Part shown: positions 43,597 to 52,774 of the stretch, in pieces
Layout of the letters: each line of letters begins with the position of its first letter
How positions within the stretch are numbered: position 1 is the first letter of the stretch
NCBI RefSeq assembly: GCF_016583575.1
Contig: NZ_NRRG01000023.1
Location: 1 to 64,000 of the forward strand
From: Thiocystis violacea
GTDB taxonomy: Bacteria > Pseudomonadota > Gammaproteobacteria > Chromatiales > Chromatiaceae
Direction of reading: 5' to 3'
Length of the DNA stretch: 64,000 nucleotides
The notes under the pieces: generated by a model
Seen by the model: the letters and a program-made list of their open reading frames with translations, nothing else
What the model was told of the DNA's origin: nothing
Database searches by the model: none
Translations under genes and position numbers: made by a program

Positions 43597-44319
43597 ATGA
43601 CCGAGACCATCCACAACGTCGATCGCGCCGAGATCAGTAAGTTCGAGGAACTCGCCTCCCGCTGGTGGGATCCGCACAGCGAGTTCAAGACCCTGCACGA
43701 CATCAATCCGCTGCGCCTGGACTACATCGAACGCGGCGCGGGCGGACTCGCCGACAAGCGCATCCTGGATGTCGGCTGCGGCGGCGGCATCCTCTCCGAA
43801 AGCATGGCGCTGCGCGGCGCGCGGGTCATGGGCATCGACATGGGCGACATGCCACTGCGCGTCGCGGAGTTGCATACCCTGGAGACCGGGGTGGAGGTCG
43901 AGTACCGCCGGGTGCCGGTCGAGACCCTGGCGCTGGAGGAACCCGCCGGCTTCGATGTCGTGACCTGCATGGAGATGCTGGAGCATGTGCCCAATCCGGC
44001 CTCGGTGGTGGATGCTTGCTCACGGCTGGTGCGCCCCGGCGGTCTGGTGTTCTTCTCGACGCTGAACCGCAATCCCAAGGCGTATCTGCTCGCCGTGGTC
44101 GGCGCGGAATACATCATGGGCATGCTCCCGCGCGGCACCCATGACTACTCGCGCTTCATCCGCCCGTCCGAGTTGGATTCCTGGATCCGCCCGACGGATC
44201 TGCGCACCCTCGACATGGTCGGCATGACCTACAACCCGCTGACCCGCGTCTACCGGCTCGACCCTCATAACCTGGACGTCAACTATCTCGTGACCTGCAA
44301 GCGCGATACCCATGCCTGA
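43597..44319 (+). CDS. ubiG: ubiquinone O-methyltransferase UbiG
   Basis: Performs both SAM-dependent O-methylations in ubiquinone synthesis. The 240-residue protein shows [11 protein letters not shown] at the N-terminus, the SAM loop DVGCGGG (58-64), [10 protein letters not shown], a membrane-touching [20 protein letters not shown] insert and the C-terminal [15 protein letters not shown]...DVNYLV. It overlaps the next gene, a HAD phosphatase, by 8 bases (ATGCCTGA). The ubiG-HAD-yciK order is that of several gammaproteobacteria. Confidence 0.96.
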   Translation: MTETIHNVDRAEISKFEELASRWWDPHSEFKTLHDINPLRLDYIERGAGGLADKRILDVGCGGGILSESMALRGARVMGIDMGDMPLRVAELHTLETGVEVEYRRVPVETLALEEPAGFDVVTCMEMLEHVPNPASVVDACSRLVRPGGLVFFSTLNRNPKAYLLAVVGAEYIMGMLPRGTHDYSRFIRPSELDSWIRPTDLRTLDMVGMTYNPLTRVYRLDPHNLDVNYLVTCKRDTHA

Positions 44320-44995
44320 ACGCACGCCCCCACGCGACGCCGCCGTGCTCTTCGATCTGGACGGCACCTTCGCGGATACCGCGCCGGACATGGCCGCCGC
44401 GCTTCAAACCCTGCTGGCCATCCATGGCCGCCCCGCCCTGCCGTTCGATCGGGTGCGACCCCATGCCTCGCATGGCGCGCGCGGCATCCTCAAGGTCGGT
44501 TTCGGACTGGAGCCGGAGGATCCCGACTACGAGCCGCGGCGTCTGGAGTATCTGGACATCTACGCGGCGGCGCTGGTCGTGGATACGGCCCCCTTCCCCG
44601 GCATCCCCGAGCTGGTCGCGACGCTGGAGTCGCGCGGCATCCCCTGGGGCATCGTCACCAACAAACCGACCTATCTGACCGAGCCGTTGATGGAGCGGAT
44701 CGGCTTCCTGGAACGCGCCGCCTGTCTGGTCTGCGGCGACACGGCGGCGCGTCCCAAGCCCCATCCCGACCCCATGTTCCACGCCTGCGATCGGCTCCGG
44801 GTGGATCCCGCCCGCTGCTGGTATCTCGGCGACGCCGAGCGCGATATCCGCGCCGGCCTGGCCGCCGGCATGGGCACGCTCGCCGCCCTCTTCGGCTATC
44901 TGGGACCGGACGACGACCCGGCCGGCTGGGGCGCGCATGGGATGATCGAGCATCCGCTCGATGTCCTCGACTGGCTGCCGGAAAGGGTCGGCTGA
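44312..44995 (+). CDS. mupP: HAD phosphatase, probable MupP (N-acetylmuramate-6-phosphate phosphatase), alternative Gph
   Basis: A 227-residue HAD-superfamily phosphatase. Motif I is FDLDGT (Asp15, Asp17), motif II VTNKP (Thr116), motif III KPHP (Lys149) and motif IV GDAERD (Asp174, Asp178). It would commonly be annotated phosphoglycolate phosphatase. Its position between ubiG and yciK is that of pseudomonad mupP, and the C-terminal [14 protein letters not shown]...HPLDVL pattern looks like that group. MupP feeds MurNAc from cell-wall recycling into the AmgK-MurU route. Glycolate oxidase in the window keeps the Gph option open. Translation is coupled to ubiG. Confidence 0.7.
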   Translation: MPERTPPRDAAVLFDLDGTFADTAPDMAAALQTLLAIHGRPALPFDRVRPHASHGARGILKVGFGLEPEDPDYEPRRLEYLDIYAAALVVDTAPFPGIPELVATLESRGIPWGIVTNKPTYLTEPLMERIGFLERAACLVCGDTAARPKPHPDPMFHACDRLRVDPARCWYLGDAERDIRAGLAAGMGTLAALFGYLGPDDDPAGWGAHGMIEHPLDVLDWLPERVG

Positions 44996-45112
44996 TTCGG
45001 GCACCGACACCCGAGACATCGCCCACTGGTGGTGCTCCACTCGAGAGGATCCGCGCATGGAGCCCTCGGGTGATTTCCAGGAAATCCCGTGCCCGTGACT
45101 CGCTTGGTCATA

Positions 45113-45203
45113 GACAGGATTAACAGGATTTCGCAGGATTGACAGGATTTATAAAACGCTGTTTTTAATCCTGTAAATCTTGAAGAATCCTGTTAATCCT
45201 GTC
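45113..45203. repeat. 91-base element with 18-bp perfect inverted ends (ACAGGATT family)
   Basis: GACAGGATTAACAGGATT at 45113-45130 is exactly inverted at 45186-45203. The interior contains more ACAGGATT-like words in both orientations. A decayed copy is at 26261-26289. It lies in the 317-base gap (44996-45312) between the HAD phosphatase and yciK; the rest of the gap holds a small palindrome (GATTTCC/GGAAATC, 45072-45086) and a heptamer array, no gene. Confidence 0.93.
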
Positions 45204-45256
45204 CAATTCCGGAGCTTTCGGGCGGCTACGGAATTCCCGGAAATCGCCTAACCTCC

Positions 45257-45310
45257 CTGACAACTGACAACTGACAACTGACAACTGACAACTGACAACT
45301 GACAACCGAC
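45257..45310 (+). repeat. heptanucleotide tandem repeat (AACTGAC), second array
   Basis: A partial unit, six perfect AACTGAC units (45262-45303) and one unit with T to C change, ending two bases before the yciK start codon. The unit is the same as at 17094-17153. It occupies the place of the ribosome-binding site; no purine-rich site is visible. Confidence 0.96.
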
Positions 45311-45312
45311 CT

Positions 45313-46080
45313 ATGTCCATCGATCAAACACAGCCCCCCAGCAACCGACTCGCCAAGCGCGTCATCCTGGTCACCGGCGCCCTGGAAGGCATCGGCCGCG
45401 CGGTGGCCATCGCCTGCGCCGCCGAGGGGGCGACGGTCATCCTGTCCTCCTTCAAACAGGCCGACCTAGAGCCCGTCTATGACCAGATCCTCGCCGAGGG
45501 TCATCCCGAGCCGGCCATCCTGCCACTCAACCTGGAGACCGCGAGCGAACAGGATTGCCTCGCCGCCGCCAATAGCATCGGCGACACCTTCGGCCGGCTC
45601 GACGGACTCGCCCACTGCGCCGCCTCCGCGCCCTTTCTGAGTCGGATCGACGACTATGACGCGAGCGAATGGGAGCGCGTGATCCGCGTCAATCTGACCG
45701 CGCCCTTCCTGCTCACCCAAGCCTGTCTGCCCCTGCTGCGACTCTCGGAAGACGCCTCCATCCTCTTCACCTCCGACCGTGTCGGCCGCGCCGGCCTGGC
45801 CTATTGGGGCGCCTACGCGGCGGCCAAATTCGGGGTCGAGGGGCTGATGCAGGTCCTGTCCGACGAGACCCGCGCGGGTGGTCGGATCCGGGTCAACAGC
45901 CTGGATCCCGGCATCCTGCGCACCGCGCTGCGGGCCAGTCTCTATCCGGGCGAGGATCCCAACAGCCATCCGGCCCCCGAAAGCGTCACCGAGGCCTACA
46001 TCCAGCTTCTGGGACCGGAGGGTCGCGGCCGAACCGGAGAGACCCTTCACGCCGAGACCTTCGGCCCGAAGCCGGCCTGA
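45313..46080 (+). CDS. yciK: YciK-family short-chain dehydrogenase/reductase
   Basis: A 255-residue classical SDR similar to E. coli YciK, whose substrate is not established. Features: nucleotide loop TGALEGIG (21-28), HCAA in place of NNAG, NLTAPFLLTQACLPLL, and a catalytic set Ser154 (FTSDRVGR), Tyr168 and Lys172 (YAAAK) followed by FGVEGLMQVLSDE. The C-terminal RVNSLDPGILRTALRASLYPGEDP is typical of YciK. It lies directly after the heptamer array. A role with the upstream phosphatase is suggested only by conserved gene order. Confidence 0.88.
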   Translation: MSIDQTQPPSNRLAKRVILVTGALEGIGRAVAIACAAEGATVILSSFKQADLEPVYDQILAEGHPEPAILPLNLETASEQDCLAAANSIGDTFGRLDGLAHCAASAPFLSRIDDYDASEWERVIRVNLTAPFLLTQACLPLLRLSEDASILFTSDRVGRAGLAYWGAYAAAKFGVEGLMQVLSDETRAGGRIRVNSLDPGILRTALRASLYPGEDPNSHPAPESVTEAYIQLLGPEGRGRTGETLHAETFGPKPA

Positions 46081-46114
46081 GGTCGGGACGCCTCAGAGCT
46101 TGTGAAAAAACCTT

Positions 46115-46283
46115 CGTAGGATGGGCAGAGCGGGAGCGATGCCCATCCTGTACGCTCCGAGGCTCAAGATAAAAGGATGGGCCGAGCGCCCCGAGGCCCA
46201 TCGAACCGTGCCGATGTCATCCGGCACAATCCTGAATTCACAGTTTGAAAGATGGGCATCGCTCTCGCTCTGCCCATCCTACG
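46115..46283. mobile_element. 169-bp MITE/BIME-like element with 33-bp inverted ends
   Basis: Bases 46115-46147 and 46251-46283 are inverted repeats of 33 bp with one mismatch. Each end is itself a palindrome (GATGGGC ... GCCCATC around an AGAGCG/GAGCGAT loop). The interior has a further GATGGGC/GCCCATC hairpin and TGTACGCTCCGAGGCTCAAG, which reappears with two changes at 63463-63485. There is no coding capacity and no clear target duplication. The rest of the 379-base gap (46081-46459) shows nothing I can name. Confidence 0.8.
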
Positions 46284-46459
46284 GTCTGGGTGAGCCGCTG
46301 AGGGTGAGATGGAATGGCCCCATCGAAATGATCGCGAGCGCGTCAGCCAGGACGGATGAGATCCAGTCGAACCCGCCTGCGCCCAGCCCCTCAGGTCAAG
46401 GTCGTCCGGGACGAATCGCGCTAGGCTTTAGCCACCCCTCAACGAGACCATTCCCAATC

Positions 46460-48568
46460 ATGACCAGCGTCTTTACCCGCTTCATCCGGATCGACCTTCC
46501 CGATCGACTCAGCGGCGAGTCGAACAACAAGAACCCGAGCTTCGGCATCGACCTCCTGGCCGACGGCCTCATCCCCTTCCCGCAGATCATACTGCGCCAG
46601 CAGGGTCGCGAGCACCTGATCAACGGCGAGCGGATCGCGCCCGTCGCGAGCGAGCCGGACGGAACCCAGCGCTACCGAGCCGAGATTCCGGCGGGACTTC
46701 TCGGTATGGGTCAGGTCCAGATTCAGATCGAGGGCTGCCGCTCGGCCGACTATCGACAGGCGGGCGGCGGCGATTGGGTCAAGACCTTCCGCACCATGGA
46801 ACTGGAGCGCGCGCCCCGCCCGATCGTCGCGCGCGTCCAGGGCGGCGATGAGCCGAAACTCTATTTCGGCATCCACAAGCACATGCATCAGCCCTATTAC
46901 GACGCGGTGGATCCGAACTATTGGGATGGCGAGAAGGACCAGATCTTCGGTTCGCGCGGCGGCCCCTATACCGATTTCGTGCCCACCGCGATCCGCCAGT
47001 ACGCGGAGGCGGAACTGCCCCACGGCGGACTGACATGCAGTTGGAGCGGCTCGCTGATCGAGCAGCTTGAGCGCTGCGCCGAGCAGGGCCGCTGCGGCGG
47101 GCGCTTCGCTGACTGGACCCGCCAGTTGCGCGAGGTCGCCACCCTGACCACGACGCTCGGCAACCCGCGCCTGGACATCAGCGCCTTCGGCTTCCATCAC
47201 CCGTTGATGCCGCTGATCCCGGCGCGCGACATCGTCCGCCAGATCCATAGGCATCGCGAGTTGATCCCCAGGGTCTTCGGTGTCCCGGCCTCCAACATCC
47301 TCTTCCCGCCCGAGACCGCCTTTCATCCGCGCCTCATCCCGGCGCTCAACCAGGCCGGCATCCAGGCGGTGATGTACGACTCCATCCACCGCTATCGCGC
47401 CTGCCGCGACTATCCCTACGGCGGTCCCACCGAGGGCATGCTCCCGCCCAATCCGGCCGATCAGGTCAACCCGCCGGTCCGCGACTGGCTGCGTCTGCGC
47501 AACGTCTGGACCGGCTCGGAGATCGCGCCCAGCCTGCTGCGCCCGGAATATCTGGCCTATACCGATCCGGACGGCGTGACGCACAAGATCATTGGGGTTC
47601 CAGCCGAGCGCTATATCGGCAACGAGGACGCGCGCGGCGGTTTCGGGGCGCTCCAGTATCCGGACGTGATGGGGCAGCTGTACCAGCACCTGCTCGACAC
47701 CGACGGCTTCGATCCCAAACACCCGCCCTTCCTGCTGCTGCATTCGGACGGCGACAACCACGGCGGCGGGGCCGAGAGCTACTACGGCCACAACACCGCC
47801 CGTATGATCGAATGGCTCCAGGAGGATCCGCGCTTCGAGCTGATCGGCATCGCCGACTATCTGCAACGCTTCCCACCGGATCCCGACCAGGCCGTCCATC
47901 TGGAACCCGGCTCCTGGAGCGGCGCGGACAACGGCGATCCGCAGTTCATGAAATGGTTCGGCCGCTATCGCGAGCCCTATTCCCCGGATCTCAACTCCTG
48001 GGCCGTGCTCACGGCGCTGCAGAACGCTGTGCACTCGCTGGAGGACGCCGAGCCCACGCATCCGCTACTTGGTGAACTCACACGCCTGCTCTTGACCGCC
48101 GAGGCCAGCGACTACTGGTACTGGACCGGCCAGACGGTTTGGGACCAACAGGTCACCAACGCCGCCAATCGCGCCTGGTCGCTCGCCGGAGCGGATTTCG
48201 AGCGGCTCGCCGACCGCACCGGACCGACCATCTTCCCGCCCTGGGTCACGCCCGAGAATCCGGGCGGCAAGCAATGGGGTCAGGGATGTTTGATGGATGC
48301 CCCGCGCGAGGGTCGTGTACACACATTCGTCTTCGACCTCTCCAGTCTGGCGCGCGTGACCCTGCGTCTGCGTTCGGACCAGGGCGAGCAGGCCATCCCC
48401 ATGACCGACCTCGGTCCCTACCCCTGCCAGACCGTCGCGCGCGCGACGGCGCATTATTACGTCGCCGATCTGCCGGTCGGACTGGGGGACATCCGCTATT
48501 TCATCGAAGCGGAGGACCAGCGGGGGAACCGCTCAAGCGGCGCGCTGGAGCGGATATTCCTGGCCTGA
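46460..48568 (+). CDS. large GH57 glycoside hydrolase
   Basis: A 702-residue GH57 protein. An N-terminal beta-rich region (about 1-130) looks like a carbohydrate-binding or auxiliary domain. The catalytic part has HKHMHQPYY (about 139-147), FGFHHPLMPLI (about 243-253), FPPETAF with presumed nucleophile Glu285, and HSDGDNHGGG with acid/base Asp430 or Asp432. A helical stretch and a C-terminal beta domain follow (RVTLRLRSDQGEQAIP). It differs clearly from the shorter GH57 at 12-13 kb, so the two probably act on alpha-glucan in different ways; specificity is unknown. Upstream open frame runs into the MITE-like element and is ignored. Ribosome-binding site is weak. Confidence 0.88.
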   Translation: MTSVFTRFIRIDLPDRLSGESNNKNPSFGIDLLADGLIPFPQIILRQQGREHLINGERIAPVASEPDGTQRYRAEIPAGLLGMGQVQIQIEGCRSADYRQAGGGDWVKTFRTMELERAPRPIVARVQGGDEPKLYFGIHKHMHQPYYDAVDPNYWDGEKDQIFGSRGGPYTDFVPTAIRQYAEAELPHGGLTCSWSGSLIEQLERCAEQGRCGGRFADWTRQLREVATLTTTLGNPRLDISAFGFHHPLMPLIPARDIVRQIHRHRELIPRVFGVPASNILFPPETAFHPRLIPALNQAGIQAVMYDSIHRYRACRDYPYGGPTEGMLPPNPADQVNPPVRDWLRLRNVWTGSEIAPSLLRPEYLAYTDPDGVTHKIIGVPAERYIGNEDARGGFGALQYPDVMGQLYQHLLDTDGFDPKHPPFLLLHSDGDNHGGGAESYYGHNTARMIEWLQEDPRFELIGIADYLQRFPPDPDQAVHLEPGSWSGADNGDPQFMKWFGRYREPYSPDLNSWAVLTALQNAVHSLEDAEPTHPLLGELTRLLLTAEASDYWYWTGQTVWDQQVTNAANRAWSLAGADFERLADRTGPTIFPPWVTPENPGGKQWGQGCLMDAPREGRVHTFVFDLSSLARVTLRLRSDQGEQAIPMTDLGPYPCQTVARATAHYYVADLPVGLGDIRYFIEAEDQRGNRSSGALERIFLA

Positions 48569-48597
48569 GGCGCGCCCAGCTCCAATCGATCGGATTC

Positions 48598-48698
48598 CGT
48601 GGGAGCGGCTTGCCGCCGCGAAGACCGCCGCGCCGGCGCTTGAGCCGAAACACCAACGTGCGTCGCGACTAGGTCGCGGCTAGAAAGCCGCTCCCACG
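48598..48698. repeat. REP-like inverted repeat, copy B
   Basis: 101 bases with arms 48598-48621 and 48674-48698, starting CGTGGGAGCGGCTTGC like copy A at 41538-41620 and sharing the interior CCGGCGCTTGAGCCG. It sits 30 bases after the GH57 stop and may serve as a terminator. The rest of 48569-48839 holds the chemoreceptor leader. Confidence 0.92.
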
Positions 48699-48839
48699 CC
48701 ACGGGTCCGAGATCGAGACGCCGTTCACAATCCCTTGCCGGTGTCATCATAGTGTCACGGCACTTTGCTCTACTCGGGGCCTTCCGAGCGGCTTCCCTCG
48801 CGAACCGTTCGACTCGAATGAAGATCCTGGAGTCGTTTC

Positions 48840-50705
48840 ATGAGCATCCGTCGCAGTGTCACGCTGGCGGCCATCTCGGTTACCCTCATGGTCGCCGCGG
48901 TTCTGGTTCTGGTGGCGCAAGTCAGTCAGGCACGTATCGAACAGCGGCTGGCCCTGGAGGTGACCGCCGGCAAAAGCCTGATCTGGAATCAGGTCACCAA
49001 CCGCATCCTCGAAACCATGGAAAAGGGCATCGCCAGCTTCCAGGACGATTTCTATCTCAAGCAGGCACTCAAGAAGAGCGATCCCGAGGCGCTGGTCAAG
49101 GCCGTCGACTCGCTCACCAATCTGATCGCCGAACAGGGCTATTTCGACCGGCTCTATCTGTTCGACGCCGAGCGAGCGCAGGTTTGTTGCGACGCGGGGA
49201 CGGCGCCCGCCGATGCCGTCTCGCTCATGAGCGCCAGCCGGAGCGACGGGAAACCACGGCGGGGCCTCGGCCTGAACGAGCAGGGCGAGCCGGTGGCCTT
49301 CCTGGCGTTCGAACTGACCTCGCGACATGACCCCATTGGCGCCGTCGTCTTCCAGGCGCCGATCACGCCCGCCCTGGCGACGCTCAAGGGGATCGACGGC
49401 TCCGACGCCTACCTGCTCGACGTGGATGGCCGGGTTCTGGGCGGGACCGATCCGAGCTTGCTCGAACGCCTGGCCCTGCCGTTACCGGCCCTGGGCGAGA
49501 GCCGCCTTCGAACGCTCGTCTCGGGCGACCTGGCCTACGGCGTCGCGGTGCTTCCGATCCGGGGCATCGCGGGAGAACCCATCGCCCATCTGGTCGGCGT
49601 CACGGACGACACCTCGGGATACATGGCGCGACAGCGGTTCGAGTGGATCGCCTATTCCAGTGTCGCCCTGATCCTGGCGCTGACCCTGATCGGGCTCTAT
49701 CTCTACATGCGTCACGCCTTGAGTCCGCTGGACGCGGCGGTTCGGGCCGTCCTGGCGCTCGCCGAGGGCGATCTCAACGTCTCCTTCGCGACCCACCGCC
49801 GGGACGAAGTCGGACAACTGATGCGGGCCATGCAATGCATGGTCGAGCGGATCCGCGACATCGTCGGTCACCTTCACGTCGCCAGCGGGGATCTGCACGA
49901 TTCGGCCGGCGACATGGCGCGCCTGGCCGAGAACAGCAAGATCCGCTTCGATCGGCAGAAGGCCGAGACCGGTCATGTCGATCGCGCCGTCAATCAGTTG
50001 GCCATTTCCGCCCAGGAGGTCGCCGCTCACACCAGCCGCGCGGTCGGAACCACCGCCGAGGCGCGCCAACGCATCCACGGCAGCCGCGAGATCCTGACCC
50101 GCACCACCGAACTCATCGAACGTCTGGCCGTCGAGATCGACGAGGCGGCGAACGTGGTCCTCGGCCTGGCCGATCGCAGCGACGCGGTCGGCCGGGTGCT
50201 CGACGTGATCCGCGCCATCGCGAGCCAGACCAATCTGCTGGCGCTCAATGCCTCGATCGAGGCCGCGCGCGCCGGCGAACAGGGTCGCGGCTTCGCCGTG
50301 GTCGCCGACGAGGTGCGCCAACTGGCGATCCGCACCGAACGTTCGATCCAGGAGATCGAGAATCTGATCGGCGCCCTGCGCAGCAGCACCAGGGAGGCCG
50401 TGGGGGTGATCCATGCCAACCGCGACCGCGCCCGGCAGAGTGTCGATCACTATGGCCAGACCGTTGATAATCTCGACGCCTTCGCGACCTCGGTCGCCCA
50501 TCTGACCGACATGAGCCACCAGATCGCCGGCGCCGCCGAGGAACAGAGCCGCATGGCCGACGAGATCGCGCTCAGCGTCAACCAGATTACCCAGTTGGCC
50601 CAGGATCACGCCGAGGCGGCGGATTCCGGCTTCGCCCAGAGCGCCCACCTCAACAGCCTCTCATCCGCGCTCAGGGAACGCGTCGCCTACTTCCGACTCC
50701 AGTGA
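48840..50705 (+). CDS. methyl-accepting chemotaxis protein
   Basis: A 621-residue transmembrane chemoreceptor. Helix 1 (about 8-28), a periplasmic double-cache-like region (about 30-265), helix 2 (about 270-292), HAMP (about 293-345) and the signalling domain follow. The hairpin tip is intact: [41 protein letters not shown] (given as the family's hallmark block, residues about 455-495). The extreme C-terminus lacks a CheR-binding pentapeptide. GGAG lies eight bases before the ATG. Its stop is followed at once by the EAL gene, so the receptor and a c-di-GMP enzyme are co-expressed. Confidence 0.93.
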   Translation: MSIRRSVTLAAISVTLMVAAVLVLVAQVSQARIEQRLALEVTAGKSLIWNQVTNRILETMEKGIASFQDDFYLKQALKKSDPEALVKAVDSLTNLIAEQGYFDRLYLFDAERAQVCCDAGTAPADAVSLMSASRSDGKPRRGLGLNEQGEPVAFLAFELTSRHDPIGAVVFQAPITPALATLKGIDGSDAYLLDVDGRVLGGTDPSLLERLALPLPALGESRLRTLVSGDLAYGVAVLPIRGIAGEPIAHLVGVTDDTSGYMARQRFEWIAYSSVALILALTLIGLYLYMRHALSPLDAAVRAVLALAEGDLNVSFATHRRDEVGQLMRAMQCMVERIRDIVGHLHVASGDLHDSAGDMARLAENSKIRFDRQKAETGHVDRAVNQLAISAQEVAAHTSRAVGTTAEARQRIHGSREILTRTTELIERLAVEIDEAANVVLGLADRSDAVGRVLDVIRAIASQTNLLALNASIEAARAGEQGRGFAVVADEVRQLAIRTERSIQEIENLIGALRSSTREAVGVIHANRDRARQSVDHYGQTVDNLDAFATSVAHLTDMSHQIAGAAEEQSRMADEIALSVNQITQLAQDHAEAADSGFAQSAHLNSLSSALRERVAYFRLQ

Positions 50706-50713
50706 GAGCCCTT

Positions 50714-52645
50714 ATGCACGCCGACCCCATCCCGATTAGCGAGATCGCGCGCGCCCGTGATCTCGTCGCGGACACCGCGCCTGGACCAGACCCGGATCCC
50801 GCTGGACAGGAGGATTTTCTGATTCAGGCGCGGGCGTCGCTCGCCTACGCCTTGCAGCCCATCGTCAACATCCATACCGGCGGCGTCTTTGGCTACGAGG
50901 CGTTGCTACGGGGGGTCGACCAGCTTGGGTTCCAGGATGTCTTCGGCTTCCTGGCGCATGCCTGGGATCGCGGATTCTCCAGTGCCCTCGACAGGCTGCT
51001 GCGCGAGCTGGCGATCACCAGTTTCGTGCAACTCCCGAACGCCCGACGTTACCGCCTCTTCTTCAATCTCGATCCGCGACTCATCGAGCAGGAACACCCG
51101 GAGAGCACCATCGAGCTGCTCGCGCGACACGGCCTGGGACCGGAATCCATCTGTCTGGAACTGTCCGAGCGCAGCGACCTGACCGCCAATCCGAATGTCG
51201 AGCGCGCCATCGCCGCCTATCGCCGGCATGATTTCAGCTTCGCCATCGACGACTTCGGCAGCGGTTACGCGGGCCTGCGCCTGCTCTACGAACATCCGCC
51301 GGATCTACTCAAGATCGACCGTTTCTTCATCAGCGGGATCGCCGAGGATCACCGCAAGCGGCTGTTCGTCGCCAGCGCGGTTCAGCTCGCGCATCTGATG
51401 GGCATCCAGGTCGTCGCCGAGGGCGTGGAGACGGAGTCGGAGCTGCTGGCCTGCCGCGAAATCGGCTGCGACCTGGTGCAGGGCTATCTGATCGCCCGTC
51501 CCCAGCTCGATCTGGGCGCCTTGCGCGCGAGCTACGATCAGGTCGCCGAGATCCACCGCCGCAACCGTCGCGATCGGCCGGGGGATCTGGGATTGATCGA
51601 GCCATTCCTGGAGACCATCCCCCCGCTCCACAGCGACGAGGGTATCGGTCGTCTGTTCGACGCCTTTCGGCGCGACAAGAGCCATCATGTCGTCCCGCTG
51701 CTCGATGCCGCCGAGCATCCGCTGGGACTGATCCACGAGGCCGACATCAAGGACTTCATCTACTCCAACTATGGACGCGACCTGATCGTCAACCGAGCCT
51801 TCGCGCGTCAACTGCGGGATTTCGTTCGACCCTGCCCGATGGTCGACATCCATGACCCCGTCGATCGCCTCCTGGAAGCCTACTCGGCCACGCTCAATCC
51901 GGCCGGCGTGATTCTCATCCGGGACGGCCGCTACCATGGCTTCATCTCCGCCACCTCGCTCCTTCAGCTCATCGAGCAGAAGAACCTCGCGGTCGCGCGC
52001 GACCAGAACCCGCTCACCAAGCTCCCCGGCAACAACCCGATTCATCAATACGTTTCACAGGCGCTCGGTCCACGCGATGGAACCTGTCATCTCGTCTACC
52101 TGGATTTCGATAACTTCAAGGCCTTCAACGATCACTACGGATTCCGCCGGGGCGATCGCGTCATCCAACTGTTCGCCGAGCTGATCCGACAACACCTGAA
52201 TCCGGGCGGCTGGTTCGTCGGACATGTGGGTGGCGACGATTTCTTCGCCGGCATCAAGGACGCGCCGCTGACGCTGGTGCTCGGTCAACTGCGACAACTG
52301 CTGGTGAATTTCCGCTCCGACGTGCGCGGCCTTTACGACCCGGAGGACCGGCTCAGGGGTCACATCCGGGCCAGCGATCGCTTCGGCCAGATCCACGGGA
52401 TGCCGCTCATGCGATGCAGCGCGGCCCTGCTGGAGATCCGGCCTGGCGACGACTACGGCAGCGGCGATGAACTCGGACGGGCCATCGCGGAGTTGAAGCA
52501 CCAGGCCAAGCGGAGCCTCTCGGGGCTGGTTCTGCGGCGCGATCCGCTTGGGCCAACGGTGATCATCGCGGATCTGGCGCCACTCAATCGGGAGTCTCCG
52601 CCCCTGGATCGGACCCGCCATCCGTGCCCGGCCACCGCCAGCTAG
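50714..52645 (+). CDS. EAL-CBS-GGDEF protein, probable c-di-GMP phosphodiesterase
   Basis: A 643-residue soluble protein. EAL domain (about 35-275) keeps the catalytic set: EALLRG (Glu62), FFNLDP, LELSE, IDDFGSGYA, LLKIDRFF and AEGVE. A CBS-pair region follows (about 295-425). The C-terminal GGDEF domain (about 430-600) has GGDDF (506-510) instead of GGDEF/GGEEF, so cyclase activity is doubtful and a regulatory GTP- or c-di-GMP-binding role is more likely. The chosen ATG follows GTGAGAG; a GTG at 50702 would overlap the chemoreceptor stop. Adenine nucleotides are usual CBS ligands, giving a possible energy input (inference). Confidence 0.88.
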   Translation: MHADPIPISEIARARDLVADTAPGPDPDPAGQEDFLIQARASLAYALQPIVNIHTGGVFGYEALLRGVDQLGFQDVFGFLAHAWDRGFSSALDRLLRELAITSFVQLPNARRYRLFFNLDPRLIEQEHPESTIELLARHGLGPESICLELSERSDLTANPNVERAIAAYRRHDFSFAIDDFGSGYAGLRLLYEHPPDLLKIDRFFISGIAEDHRKRLFVASAVQLAHLMGIQVVAEGVETESELLACREIGCDLVQGYLIARPQLDLGALRASYDQVAEIHRRNRRDRPGDLGLIEPFLETIPPLHSDEGIGRLFDAFRRDKSHHVVPLLDAAEHPLGLIHEADIKDFIYSNYGRDLIVNRAFARQLRDFVRPCPMVDIHDPVDRLLEAYSATLNPAGVILIRDGRYHGFISATSLLQLIEQKNLAVARDQNPLTKLPGNNPIHQYVSQALGPRDGTCHLVYLDFDNFKAFNDHYGFRRGDRVIQLFAELIRQHLNPGGWFVGHVGGDDFFAGIKDAPLTLVLGQLRQLLVNFRSDVRGLYDPEDRLRGHIRASDRFGQIHGMPLMRCSAALLEIRPGDDYGSGDELGRAIAELKHQAKRSLSGLVLRRDPLGPTVIIADLAPLNRESPPLDRTRHPCPATAS

Positions 52646-52774
52646 TACCCTGTTCCGGTGGTGCGCCAGACCTGGATAGGCCGCCGAAGAGATTTTTATA
52701 ATCAATGAATCAAGGGCTTGGCATCCACCCGGGAGCACGACCCGGCCGGCCTTTCGTTTCCTGTTCGCAACCGC

